Assembly (NCBI RefSeq): GCF_905171765.1
Contig: NC_053392.1
Location: 34,259,748 to 34,323,747 of the forward strand
Origin: Bufo bufo
Taxonomy: Eukaryota > Chordata > Amphibia > Anura > Bufonidae
Direction: 5' to 3'
DNA length: 64,000 nt
Both the position numbers and the translations under genes were made by a program. Shown here in pieces: positions 32,729 to 43,762 of the stretch. The stretch's first letter is position 1; each line of letters opens with the position of its first letter. The notes beneath the pieces were generated by a model that had not been told where the DNA came from, did no database searches, and saw nothing but the letters and a program-made list of their open reading frames with translations.

Positions 32729-32918
32729 GAGGAGAGGAATTGGATCTCTAGATGTTTAGAGTTACCGAGTTGGGATACAAATATGCAGGATGTGCGTTTT
32801 ATGACTATCATTGCTCGTTCTCCGCCAAAGCGGCAGCAGCGCTGAGTCAATTTCACTTTTCAGTCAATTGGGCAACGTTAGATACCGAATTGTTCTGCAG
32901 GCATTTTGCAGGGCTTAA

Positions 32919-33626
32919 AGGGTTTCTACCACTTCGTTTTCACATAATTAGCTTTCAGACACTAGCGATCCGCTAGTGTCTGCTCTACCAAACCATCCTA
33001 CTATAATTGCTTTTTGTGCAGCCGTTTCACAAAAAAATGAACTTATATCTATATGCTAATGAGCCTCTAGGTGCTATGCAGGCGTCATTAGCACCTAGAG
33101 GCTCGGTCTACCTTCACAAAATGCCGCTGCCCAGCGCGTCCCTCCAGCCCGCCCATCTTCTCCGGAATGCGATCCTCCCTGTGAGCCAGCGGATGAATTC
33201 TCGCGCATGCGCCGTGCGCGTCTGTATTCGGCGCATGCGCAGTGAATGTCTGACCGCTCCCTGCTCAGACATCTCCACTGCGCCTGCGCCGATGACGTCA
33301 TAGTGCTCCGAGGAACAGGCGCCGTGGAGATGTCGCATGCGCGAGAATTCGTCCGCTGGCTCACAGGGAGGATCGCATTCAGGAGGAGATGGGTGGGCTG
33401 GAGGGACGCGCTGGGCGGCGGCAGTTTGTGAAGGTAGACCGAGCCTCTAGGTGCTAATGACGCCCCCATAGCACCTAGAGGCTCATTAGCATATAGATAT
33501 GAGTTCATTTTTTAGCGAAACGGCTGCACAAAAAGCAATTATAGTAGGATGGTTTGGTAGAGCAGACACTAGAGGATCGCTAGTGTCTGACAGCTAATTA
33601 TGTGAAAACTAAGTGGTAGAAACCCT
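32919..33626. mobile_element. 708-bp foldback MITE, piggyBac-type (TTAA), inside the DIRS-order gag
   Basis: Ends AGGGTTTCTACCACTTCG and TAAGTGGTAGAAACCCT are inverted, flanked by TTAA (32,915-32,918 and 33,627-33,630). The two arms, about 330 bp each, are near-complementary throughout (for example GAGCCTCTAGGTGCTA at both sides), so the whole element can fold into one hairpin. The centre is GC-rich and has GCGCATGCGC (NRF1-like) and TGACGTCA (CRE-like) words. No coding. Confidence 0.88.
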
Positions 33627-33905
33627 TTAAAGCTCCTTCCTGCTCGTCATGCCAATCTATATTCCATTCATCAGAGTGGTGTCACAATGTAGCTACCCGT
33701 GCTGCTCTCAGTACGACTACTCCGTTAGCTGGTCCGTCTGACAGCAGCAGAAAGGCAGTTTCCGTAGATAAGCTCGGTCGTCCAGTCAAATATCTGGGTA
33801 GATCGCAAATTTGCAATAATTAAAATTTAGCAAATTGTAATTATGGTCAATGTCGGCTCCTGCATATTTGTCTTAACTCTTTCAGAGCGCATCCCAAAGT
33901 GACTT
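33627..33905 (+). pseudogene. DIRS-order Gag, C-terminal Cys/His region
   Basis: Continuation of gag after the MITE. A CX2CX4HX4C knuckle directly follows the TTAA. A second Cys/His cluster (ICNN..NLANCNYGQCRLLHIC, ending HPKVTC) has one in-frame stop (TAA near 33,820). Confidence 0.6.
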
Positions 33906-35508
33906 GTACATTAAGGGCAGATAAAAATTATATGAGTGTTATTAATGTGGATTCCTTGCAGTCGCTTTCACTGGAACATCCAGATCCATGTTTTGTTGAT
34001 TTCCTTGTGTCTGGACTTAGTTCAGGGTTTCACACTGGCCTGGTGGCCCTACCAGAACTTACTTTTGAGTGTAAAAACTTACAGTCCGCGGGTAAAAGTC
34101 CGTCTTCAATAGACAGACTTTTACAAACTGAGTTAGACAAAAGCTTCGTTATAGGCCCCTTTTCAGTTTCTCAGTTTGATCGTTGGAGAGTTAGCCCGGT
34201 AGGGGTGGTAACAGGGAAATTCAGCAAAAAAGAAAGGATGATATATGATTTATCCGCTCCGCACGGCTCGCATATCCTAGCCTCAACTCCCTTATTCCTG
34301 CCGAGGAGGTCAGCATGAAATATGCGTCCATCGATCAAGCAATCGCAATCATTTTACAGTTAGGTCCTGGTACAGCGTTGTCTAAAGCTGATATTTTGGA
34401 CGCTTTTAAATTACTCCCGAACTTTGGCAATGGCATGGGATTAAATGGAGAGATAGCTATTACTTCGCCACCAAACTCACCTTCGGTTCCTGGAGTAGTC
34501 CCTGGCTGTTTGATCAACTGGCAAAAGCGTGGCATTGGATCTTAGAGCTTACATGTCTTTGCCAGCATGTCATCCATTATTTGGACGACTTTCTCTTGAT
34601 CGAACCATCAGGGGGTCAACTCAAGTAACTTGCAAAAACTGTTAGCTTGCTTTGCTCAGTTGGGTGTTCCAGTAGCCCCAAACAAGTTTGAGGGTCCATC
34701 CTCGGTCCTTACTTTCTTGGGTATTACGTTAGATACGCAAAGCATGACGGCTAGACTGCCCGAAGAAAAGTTATCTAGGATTAGGGAAGTTATACACAAA
34801 TTTACCATCAGTAGGGTAACTTGTAAGGTTGAGTTACAATCGTTGTTAGGTATGTTGAATTTTGCCATGCGTGTTATTCCGCAAGGTAGATCCTTCATTG
34901 CACGGTTGTTAGTCCTCTTCGCGACAGCCCCTTGTCAGGACAGTCCGGTCTATTTGGACAGAGAAGCTGAGGCGGACCTCGTGATGTGGCAACATTTTTT
35001 AGATCAGTGGAACGGTATCTCCATGTTCATTCCGGTGACTTCAAGGAGTTCATTGGTAGTCTTTGTAGCGGTTACTAGTAATGGTTTTGCAGCTATTTTT
35101 GATACGCATTGGTTAGCGGAGACATGGCCAGTTGAAGTAGCAGCACGTACGGGGTTCATCCAGTCCTCGGCCTTTTGTGTCCTTTACCCCATAGTGGCCG
35201 CAGCATATGTTTGGGGTAGTTCCTGGTCTAACCGGATGGTAATGTTCAGTTCCGACAGTCCGGCCACTGCAGATATTGTTATTAGTGGCAAGTCAAAATC
35301 GGCATACGTAATGTCATTGATGCGCCGCCTAGTACGGCTTTCTCTACAATTTAATTTCCATTTCAGCTGTTCCTACATATGCGCTACGACTAATACTGCA
35401 GCCGACGCCTTGTCCAGGGCTAATTTCTACCTTTTTTCACAGGTCATGACCGAAGCAGATGTTGGGCCAACACCGAGCCCTCCGCATTCGGAGTTAACGC
35501 CCGTTTGA
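33899..35508 (+). pseudogene. DIRS-order reverse transcriptase and RNase H
   Basis: Pieces in three frames. 33,899-34,318 holds the RT fingers (SKKERMIYDLSAPHG). 34,315-34,545 has the TALSKADILDAFKLLP palm block with the first catalytic Asp, then a frameshift. The catalytic YLDD lies at 34,578-34,589 in another frame. 34,630-35,508 is open for 292 residues and covers the RT thumb (FLGITLDT) and the RNase H, with TNGFAAIFD-like, SDSPAT and TAADALSRA blocks. RT copies the RNA into circular DNA in these elements. At least two frameshifts disable it. Confidence 0.8.
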
Positions 35509-36290
35509 ATAGACACCTGGACACTGCCCGCCAGTTAATAGCGAAATCCCTGTCACCCAATCCCATTAGAGCTTATAACACGGGGTGGCAATTGTTTCTT
35601 AAGTTTCAGCATATACAGTACATCCCCAGGGAAACATGTCTTTCATTAATCATATTCTCGCATTTATTGGATTTATTGGATATTGCCACAATACGAGGGT
35701 TACGAAATAGCCGTGTTAGTGATAACTGTCGTAGGTTACCTATTTCAGGAGAAGTTTTCAGACAGATGTCTGACTTACTGCACAAGAACCTCTTTGGAGT
35801 ACTTCATAGTCTGGTTATAAAGCGTCCATTTACCTAGCGTTTTATGGTTTCCTTAGACCAGGGGAGTTCACATGCACAACACTCAGCAGTTATTTCCTCA
35901 CTGTCAAACAATTAGTTCCTGACTCTGAAGTGTACATTCTCGTTTTACCTGTCACCAAAACTTCTCAGGTCGGGCCATCTACGCACGTCAGATATTTTCG
36001 TACGACCCATCGCTGGTGTCCAGTTAAGGTGTTACATAAGTTATACACTTCTTTGCCAGACCGTAGTCCAGATAGTCCATTGTTACCATTTCCCTCAGTA
36101 CCGCTGTCCACGTCTCAGTTTGTGTCCCATGTGCGTCTATTGGCCACCAGTTTAGGTATCGAACCAGCCTCCATATCTGGGCATTCCTTTAGAATAGGCG
36201 CAGCTTCGGCGGCTAGAAAAAACAAAGTACCCGCTCACATTATACGTAAATTAGGCCGGTGGCGCTCATCTTGTTTTCATTGATATATTT
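35505..36290 (+). pseudogene. tyrosine recombinase of the DIRS-order element
   Basis: The N-terminal SAM-like core-binding part is at 35,505-35,837. The catalytic Arg block FLRPGEFT has its Arg codon at 35,855-35,857, after a frame break. The HxxR block GHSFRIGAAS is at 36,179-36,208. The catalytic Tyr (TAT, 36,284-36,286) follows GRWRSSCFH. A TGA at 36,281-36,283 stands immediately before the Tyr codon, so the nucleophile is lost from the product. Confidence 0.82.
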
Positions 36291-36679
36291 CCAATCCTGA
36301 ATGAGAAATTTCTTGTGCTTTTCAGAATTTGGTTTTGTGATTTGTTAATAAAGTTTTCTGAATATCATGCTGTTTCTTTGCCCTCTTTCAGGTATACTCT
36401 CGACGAGGCGGTCATGGCACATTTCAGACCGTTTGGGTACTTCAGGGGTTGTATGTGTCGAGTAGTTAACTCGGTGTACTGTGGCCCTGACCACAAATAT
36501 GGGTTCTGATTGCTACACTCATGTAGAGTTTGTAACTGAACTAGAACCTTCTAGTGGGAGGGGTGGAGTGGAGAAGCACAGCCTAAACAGAAACAAGGGT
36601 GCAATTTCATTCTGTCATAGATTTGTATAGAGCTTCAATGCAAGACATAAGCAAGTCTTCAGAGGTAAACAGCAGAGCT

Positions 36680-36951
36680 AAGGCTACTTTAATACTAGCG
36701 TTGTTAGAATCCGGCAGGCAGATCCGGCAAACTGTATTCAAACGGATATCCTTTTTTTCCGGCTCCGCTAGACGGATCCGGTCAAATACCGTAAAAGGGA
36801 CGGAACGGAAGACATCCTGATGCATACTGAATGGATTGCTTTTCATTCAGAATGCATTAGGACAAAACGGATGCGTTTTTTTCTGGTATCAAGACCCTTT
36901 ACCGGATTTCAATAATAATTTCAAGAATAACGCTAGTGTGAAAGTACCCTA
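36680..36951. mobile_element. Harbinger-like MITE
   Basis: Ends GGCTACTTTAATACTAGCGTT and AACGCTAGTGTGAAAGTACC form an imperfect inverted pair with TAA on each side, the 3-bp TWA duplication of PIF/Harbinger elements. The inside has repeated GGATCCGG-like words; noncoding. Confidence 0.6.
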
Positions 36952-37320
36952 AACCAGACAGTCAGAAGGTCAGTGTGTCAGTGTTTTTTTCCCCTCCAAA
37001 ACTCTGTATAGTCCCTTATAGTAATTGTGGAAGGTTTCCAACTTCTGCATTAGTAGAAAGTTCTCTCAGTATTAGCTGGCTGTGCATTAACCCTTTTCAC
37101 AGAGCCGTGGTCACATCTTAGGGATACATAATGTCACTCATCATGAAAACTAAGCATACTAATGCTTCAAACTTTCCACAGGTCATCTGAGATACTGTGG
37201 TAGAATGTCACTTCATAATTGGATTTTTTGGAAAAACTATCAGATCTGAACTTATGGATTCCTGGGGGGGTGTAATAATATCTAGTGACTGTATTACAGT
37301 CAACTATAGACGACTTCACC
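36952..37320. other. unassigned sequence
   Basis: About 370 bases with no recognised feature. Confidence 0.35.
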
Positions 37321-37770
37321 CACAAGCTGAAAACTGGCAAAGATGTCCATCACTAGAAGGTTGATGTGCCAGAGACAAGGTGGAAAGGACCCTATCGAGT
37401 CCACCTCTATCAAGTTGGAGGATAAATCATACTGGATCCATGCCTGAAATTGTAATAATCTATGAGGGGTTCTCAAAGCTGTATGAAGGTGGAGACCCTG
37501 AGACTTTAGGTTGCACCAAGGATGTTCTTCCTCTATGTCTTAGGAAGCATGCAGCCTAACGTAGATCACATGCCCTGGGATGTTCCTCCAACTTTGTCAA
37601 AATGCCCCCCTCTTCTCCACTGTCCTGTCATGGCTGACCATATCATGCTATTAACAAGAAGAATGGTAACACCCAGTCTATTAAACCGGGGCTACACAGG
37701 GACCATTTGTGTAAAACAAGGAGTTCCTATAATAGATATGTCAGGAGAAGTGATGGCTCCTCTATAATTC
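37321..37770 (+). pseudogene. remnant of a second endogenous retrovirus (pol end and env start)
   Basis: The translation near 37,370-37,420 reads TRWKGPYRVHLYQV, matching the retroviral integrase C-terminal block. A YWIHA-like piece follows in another frame at about 37,430. A frame at 37,522-37,767 begins about where env would start but shows no diagnostic motif. Stops and frameshifts throughout. It is distinct from the element at the left edge. Confidence 0.45.
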
Positions 37771-38106
37771 CAGTGGCTCACAGGTGACATCCCCTCTGAT
37801 TGTAGATGTTTTCTCTACTCATCTTCTCTGCCTGGCCCAGAATGCATTGATGACTTCTCCTGATGACTGCTGCTGAGATATCTTGGCCCCTCACTTTTGT
37901 AGATGTCCCAAGCCTCTAAAGCAACACAAAGAAATGAAGACCCTCTAAATTTCAGAATCCCCCCCCCCCCCCCACACAAACCAGCCCACTACATTAATGC
38001 AAGCCTGCAAACGCCGGAACAGATTTCAAAAACTATTTAGACCCCCAATCCAGAAACATTTACTTACCCTCCTGTGGACCTTTTGCCACTGCAACTGACA
38101 AAGTGA
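37771..38106. other. unassigned sequence
   Basis: No gene recognised. A homopolymer run of C lies at about 37,961-37,974. Confidence 0.35.
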
Positions 38107-38355
38107 GGGTCCATTAACACATCCGTAGTTCTGGGTCTGCACCCGTTCCGCAATTTTGCAGAACTGGTGCGGACCCATTCATTTCAACGGGGCCACAAGT
38201 TCTGTTCCGCGGCCCCGCAAAAAAGATAGAGCATGTCCAATTCTTGCCGGCCATGGGTGGTCTGCAAATTGTGGAATGTGCACGGGCTGGTATCCCTGTT
38301 TTGCGGATCCACAATTTGCGGACCGCAAAACACTTAGGGACGTCTGAATGGACCC
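38107..38355. mobile_element. foldback Harbinger-like MITE (GGGTCCATT ends)
   Basis: Ends GGGTCCATTAACACATCC and GACGTCTGAATGGACCC are inverted. The interior pairs the two halves (TTCCGCAATTTTGCAGAA, CGGATCCACAATTTGCGG). The flanking triplets are TGA and TAA, compatible with a mutated TAA duplication. Same family type as 56,196-56,419 but older. Confidence 0.7.
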
Positions 38356-38461
38356 TAAGTATGTGCAGAGATGCTGGGCCCTGCCAGCGTTCATCACTTC
38401 AAAGGGCATAGACCACTTCCAGTATCTTGATCCAATACCCAAATCCTACCAGATCAAGGTA

Positions 38462-38688
38462 ATGCCAAGAGTGTGCAAAGCAGTAATCAAAGCAAAAGGT
38501 GGCTACTTTGAAGAACCTAGAATATGACATATTTTCAGTTGTTTCACACTTGTTTGTTATGTATATAATTCCACATGTGTTAATTCATAGTTTTGATGCC
38601 TTCAGTGTGAATCTACAATTTTCATAGTCATAAAAATAAAGAAAACTCTTTTAATGAGAAGGTGTGTCCAAACTTTTGGTCTGTACTG
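38462..38688 (+). mobile_element. 3' end of a Tc1-like transposon
   Basis: Matches the right end of the copy at 60,072-60,990: ATGCCAAGAGTGTGCAAAGC, the phrase GGAATTATATAC in inverse context, and the terminal repeat GGTGTGTCCAAACTTTTGGT ending CTGTACTG beside TA. The rest of the element is absent. Confidence 0.8.
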
Positions 38689-38699
38689 TAGGTGAAGTC

Positions 38700-39898
38700 C
38701 CGATCTTCTGCATGCTGGTGCCTCCAAACATTATCCCAGGGGGTTCCTTTAAGAGACCCTTGAGTTCCGAGCAGTTTAGCTGAACATCTAGTAAAATCTC
38801 CCCTTTGGCTACGTCCAATGGGTTTCAGAAAAAACTTCTACCGTAGGAAAGCCGGTTGGAGTTGGGAACATGGGTTGTACTTTCTAATGGCACCATTTAA
38901 TATTGCATGTGACGTAGTGGGGAACTGGAAAAAAAATTACAAATGGGGTGAAATTGAAAAAAAAAAACACAATGCGGTTTCAACTGACCTGTTACCTTCA
39001 TTCTCTAGGTCAGTACGATTACAACGACACCACACTTATTATACTTATAGTTTTTCTTATTTTTTTAACACTGCAAAAAATTATTTTAAAAAATTTAAAA
39101 ATAAAAAATGTATTTTTTCTTTTCATCACCTATAACTTTTTTGTAGTTATGTGTGTGGAGCTGTGTAAGGGCTCGGGTGATCTGTACTTTTCAGTGATAC
39201 CATTTTTAATAGTGTTTGAACACTTTTTAAAAGTTTTATGAGACGACGAAGTAAAAAAAAGTGATGAACTGGCTATTTTTAATCTTTTTTTGTTTTGCCG
39301 TTTGTCATATGGCATAAATTGCACAGTTTTTGGACGCAGCGATGCCTATAATGTTTTTTTATTGTTTATTTTGATTTTGGGAAAGGTACGTAGGTGATTA
39401 AAATGTTTATAATTTTTTTTTTAAACCTTTTTTTTTACACTTTTTTATAGTTTCCATAGGACTATAACAAGTAGACATTGGATTGCTATTCTCATAGACT
39501 CCAATGGATTTGCAATTTGTTTATAGAGCCCTGCAACAGGCAGGGGCTCCATAGAAACTACTATGCAGCAGCCTCCTGTCATTCTGATTGACAGGGACTG
39601 ACACATACACAGTCCGGCTTCTCCGATCGTGAAACGGGGGAGCCGAGCATACCTGGAAGCACGCGCCTCCAGATTTTCATGATCTCAGATGCCATGGTCA
39701 GGTTTGACCACTGCATCTGAGAGGTTAAATGTCTGCGATAGGCATTACCGCCGATCGCGAACATTAGCCATGGGTGCCTCCATTCCGGATCGGGCGGCAT
39801 CTTTAAAGACCCGACATCTGACGTACTATTACATCACATGTCGGGAAAGGGTTAAAGTACCAACTTCCGCTATACATAGCAGAGGTCGCAGAGGGGTT
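38700..39898. other. AT-rich noncoding segment, possible MITE
   Basis: About 1.2 kb of AT-rich sequence with long T and A runs (39,050-39,440) and a final GGGGTTAA at 39,892-39,899. The composition and the TTAA end recall the interiors of piggyBac-type MITEs, but no matching left end was found. Confidence 0.3.
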
Positions 39899-40073
39899 AA
39901 AAACTCCTGATATCTTATTGATAGCTGGTGAACAAAACATGCTAGTAATCATTATGCTGACACCTATGTGCAACCATCTGCAGCCACTAGGGGGCACTCC
40001 TGCACCATTAACACATCACATTTAGTTTACAGCACCTCCATCCAGGGCAAAGATGTCTTAACAGGCAAATTAA

Positions 40074-40485
40074 AAAGGTTTTCTGTTTTTTTTTTAGCTC
40101 ATCAGTATCTGATCGGTGGCGGTCCGACATTCGGGACCCCCGACGATCTGCTGATTAAGAAGGCAGCAGTGCTCCTGTGAGTACTGGGGCCTTCTTCTAC
40201 ATTATTCTAAGCCACATGGTGTCACGTTCATCGGTCACGTGGCCTAAGAGCAGCTCAGTCCACTTCAAGTGAATGGGGCTGAGCTGCAATACCAAGCATG
40301 GCCACTATACAATGTATGGCGCTGTGCTTGATGAGCTGTAAGAAGGCAGCGGGACTTAACGGAGCGCCGTTGTCTTCTCAAACAGCTAATCGGCGGGGGT
40401 CGCAGATGTCAGACCCCCACCTTCCAGATACTGATGACCTATCCTGAGGATAGGTCATCAGTATAAAAAAAGTTGTAAAAACCTT
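40074..40485. mobile_element. piggyBac-type MITE, TTAA flanks
   Basis: Flanked by TTAA at 40,070-40,073 and 40,486-40,489, with short inverted ends AAAGGTTTT and AAAACCTT. The inside shows GATGACCTATCC and its inverse GGATAGGTCATC close together near the right end; noncoding. Confidence 0.65.
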
Positions 40486-40489
40486 TTAA

Positions 40490-41925
40490 CTACTTCCATT
40501 TCCCATGAAACATTTATTCTTATGACACTATGTTGTGCCGTTCCTCTATTATTCCTGCTAGAAATTATGAATGAATTACCAGCAGTCTGTCATGAAGGTC
40601 CATTGGCTGTTACCAGTAGGGGGTGTGTCCCTTCTCAGTCCGACACTATCCAGTCAGTGCTGCCAGACTTCTGACTGGCACTCCACCAATATAATCGCGT
40701 CCCAACCCAGTCAAGAGCTCAAGTAAGAAGACTCTGCGCTCCAAGGAGTAATCGCAAAACACACAAGACCACTGCAGCCAATCACTGGCCTCAGTAGTGC
40801 ACCGAAAAGGGCAGTGATTGGCTGCAATGGTCACGTTGTCATCACCCCAGCCGGGTAAACAGATCCTGGTAAGTAATGATCACTTCTTTACTGCGGGCTA
40901 TACCCCTGTGTTCTCCCTTTTCCTCCGGACGACCCCTTGTATTCACATTATACGGTAACATTTACTCTGATGCCCAGGACGTGTTTCTCATATTACATAC
41001 TCCATAGACTTTGGTTGCTCTGTATGGCCTCCGGTGCACAGCGTACAGTTCCCAGACTACTTCACTCTTCTCTTATCCAGGGCCTGCATGTCAGGTAATC
41101 CTGTGCATCGCCATATACCGCTCATTCACTGTGATTATCATCCTACAGTGACATCTAGTGGCCATATAGTAAAATGGCTCCTACTCATCATCCATATTAT
41201 GCTTTTCTTGTGTGAACAGTAATTTGTTTTCTATATACGGACGACACAAAGGTTTTCCGACAATATTTTGGTGGATTGTATTTTCCAGTATCTGAAGAAC
41301 ACGACAGCGGCCGGACACATTCATATTCTGTACTGGGCATTGGTGAAATCAACCTCGTGGGTCCTGCGATCACTCCTTGGAACAGTAAATATAACATATG
41401 TAGCTGAATAAAGCATTTTATTTCAGTTTATATTCCGGCCTCTTTGTGTGTTTTTCTGCTTACCTTCGGACAGAATTTTCCGCCATTATTGTAGCACAAT
41501 ATTGAGCCCCTTGGGCTACTCCTCTTTTCCTATGAAGTCATGGCTCTTTCCCACTAAGCCTTGCTCCCTTTTCAAGTAAGTTGGACAATACTATAGTAAG
41601 CCAAGTTGCACCAATTTGCTCCACTTTTTGGTGGCCAGCCAGTGGTCCTGCAGAGAAATCCATAACACTCCGTTCTGGTCCCGGACTCCGTTCACTGGTC
41701 TTCTGGTCAGGGGTGTGGCCAGGTCAAAACATCCGGGGCCCGGAACGTTGTGGCTTCAGACTATATGTAGCAAGCGGGAGAGGAGGATGGGAGTGGAAGT
41801 GGCTCTGGCTGTCCCAGTCAGTCATGGCGGTAGTCCTCACACCAGCTCCCTAGGGCCGTGCAGTGAAAAGAGGGCACTCACCTTCTTCCCTCAGTCCACT
41901 CCCTGGTTCTCGGGCTACTGTCTGC
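40490..41925. other. unassigned sequence
   Basis: About 1.4 kb without a recognisable gene or repeat. Confidence 0.35.
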
Positions 41926-41929
41926 ATTT

Positions 41930-42633
41930 ATTTAGAGCGATTGGTCTGGGCTCTCTATTTATTTAGACGGTCTGGTCTTGGCTCTGTACTTATTTAGAGG
42001 GTCTGGTCTGGGGTCTGTACTTATTAAGAGGGTCTGGGGTCTGTATTTATTTAGAGGGTCTAGTCTTGGCTCTGTACTTATTTAGAGGGTCTGGTCTTGG
42101 CTCTGTATTTATTAAGAGGGTCTGGTCTGAGCTCTGTATTTATTTAGATGGTCTGGTCTTGGCTCTGTATTTATTTAGAGGCTATGGTCCTGGCTATGTA
42201 CTTATTTAGAGGGTCTGGTCTTGGCTCTGTATTTATTAAGAGGGTCTGGTCTGGGCTCTGTATTTATTTAGATGGTCTGGTCTGGGGTCTGTATTTATTT
42301 AGATGGTCTGGTCTGGGGTCTGTATTTATTTAGATGGTCTGGTCTGGGGTCTGTATTTATTTAGATGGTCTGGTCTGGGGTCTGTATTTATTTAGACGGT
42401 CTAGTCTTAGCTCTGTATTTATTTAGAGGGTCTGGTCTGAGGTTTGTATTTATTTAGAGGGTCTGTTCTGAGGTTTGTATTTATTTAGAGGGTCTGGTCT
42501 TGGCTCTCTACTTATTTAGAGGGTCTGGTCTTGGGTCTGTATTTATTTAGAGGGTCTGGCCCTGGCTCTGTATTTATTTAGATGGTCTGGTCTTCGCTCT
42601 GTATTTATTTAAAGGGTCTAGTCTTGGCTCTGT
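41930..42633 (+). repeat. 31-bp minisatellite, left part
   Basis: Tandem units around CTGTATTTATTTAGAGGGTC then TGGTCTTGGCT. About 22 units. The array is cut at 42,633 by the chromovirus and resumes at 48,586. Confidence 0.9.
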
Positions 42634-43762
42634 TGTCATGGATGATGTTGCAGATAGCTGGAACTTATGAATAAACGTCCGACTGGCTTGATCCCAAACT
42701 AAGGAGCATATAGGTGAGCCCTATAAAACCCTAAGAGCTCTCCCTGACTGCTATGCCCATGCAAGGGTCTCAATGGTAGACAATTGCATGCCCACGTACC
42801 TAAGACTGTGTGACACCTGAAAACCCTATAATAGTGAGGGGACACGACCACCGGCTCCCTGCCCTTAAAGGGCTTCTGTCACCCCACTAAACAGTTTTGT
42901 TTTTTTGGTTACTTATAATCCCTATACTGCGATTTATGCATACATACTGTAATTAATCATTTTGGTTCAGCAGATTCTGTTAAAATGTACTTTTAAAATA
43001 TGCAAATTACCTTGCTACCAGCTCCTATCCTAAAGACGCCCCCTCCGCATGTTGATTGACAGTGCCAGCGGACGGGATTGTCCTCTGGCTGGTCCTGTCT
43101 GCTATCAAGATCTCGCGCCTGCGCCGTAACGGTATTCAGTCGGCGCAGGCGCACTGAGAGGCGGCCGCTCCTTCGGCCGCTCCATCCTCAATGCGCCTGC
43201 ACCGATGACGTCACATCTACACCCGGCGCTGGCGCATTGAGGAAGGAGCGGCCGAGCGAGCGTCCTCCTCTCAGTGCGCCTGTGCCGACTGAAGACAGGT
43301 ACGGCGCAGGCGCCAGATTTTGAATGCAAACAGGGCCAGCAGAGAAAGATCCCGTCCGCTGGCCCTGTCAATCAACATGCGGAGGGGGCGTCTTTAGGAT
43401 AGGAGGATGCGCCTGCTACCAGCAAGTAGCCGCACTACTTGCTGGTAGCAAGGTAAGAAGCCCTTTAATACGGACGGAGTCAGGGTCACCTAGAATCAAG
43501 CCAGCAAGGAAACACAAGACATGAAAAGACTTATCTGAGCAAACAGCAGCAGCAGCCTCCAACAGTGAACACTTCATCCAGGAAGTAGTATAAACCGCAA
43601 AGTGAGGCAGTATGGGAGGGAATATAAAGGGAGACGATTAGTCTAAATAGGTGACACCTGGGAGAAGGAAAGGAGATGACAAAGTGAAACCAAAACAAAG
43701 AACATCATGCAAGAGGTAGAGAAGGACGTCTGCCAGACCTTCTCACAGAACTGGCGGTGACA
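42634..43762 (-). repeat. 3' LTR of the chromovirus, carrying a 596-bp MITE
   Basis: It matches the other LTR outside 42,869-43,464. It lies downstream of pol on the minus strand; the polypurine tract (AGAGGGAGGGG on minus, 43,764-43,778) abuts it. The end of the pol frame runs about 58 bases into it. Confidence 0.85.
42869..43464. mobile_element. piggyBac-type foldback MITE in the 3' LTR
   Basis: TTAA at 42,865-42,868 and 43,465-43,468; ends AGGGCTTC and GAAGCCCT. The left end continues TGTCACCCCACTAAACAG, which is missing at the right end, but inner arms (ACCTTGCTACCAGC and inverse) pair. The centre is GC-rich with GCGCAGGCGC-like and TGACGTCA words. Confidence 0.8.

Larger units (their letters stand above)
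31883..36510 (+). mobile_element. DIRS-order (Ngaro-like) tyrosine-recombinase retrotransposon, degenerate
   Basis: Gag-like frame, reverse transcriptase, RNase H and tyrosine recombinase occur in that order on the plus strand, the layout of DIRS-order elements, which integrate with a tyrosine recombinase rather than a DDE integrase. No methyltransferase domain is seen between RNase H and the recombinase, and the recombinase frame overlaps the RNase H frame end by 4 bases. I therefore favour a Ngaro-like over a DIRS1-like type. Terminal repeats could not be identified, so the ends are approximate. Frameshifts and stops, plus a 708-bp MITE, make it inactive. Confidence 0.82.

Noticed and set aside
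33007..33508. Frames of 98 to 137 residues on both strands
   Set aside because: They sit in the arms of the foldback MITE; similar products from both strands reflect the inverted repeat.
36310..36400. AATAAA at about 36,345 and a pyrimidine tract ending in CAG as a host exon boundary
   Set aside because: The sequence directly follows the tyrosine recombinase and is more simply the 3' region of that retrotransposon.
42148..42333. Short repeat frame in the 31-bp minisatellite
   Set aside because: Tandem-repeat artefact.
43078..43371. Arg/Ser-rich frames on both strands
   Set aside because: Inverted arms of the GC-rich MITE within the LTR; not coding.
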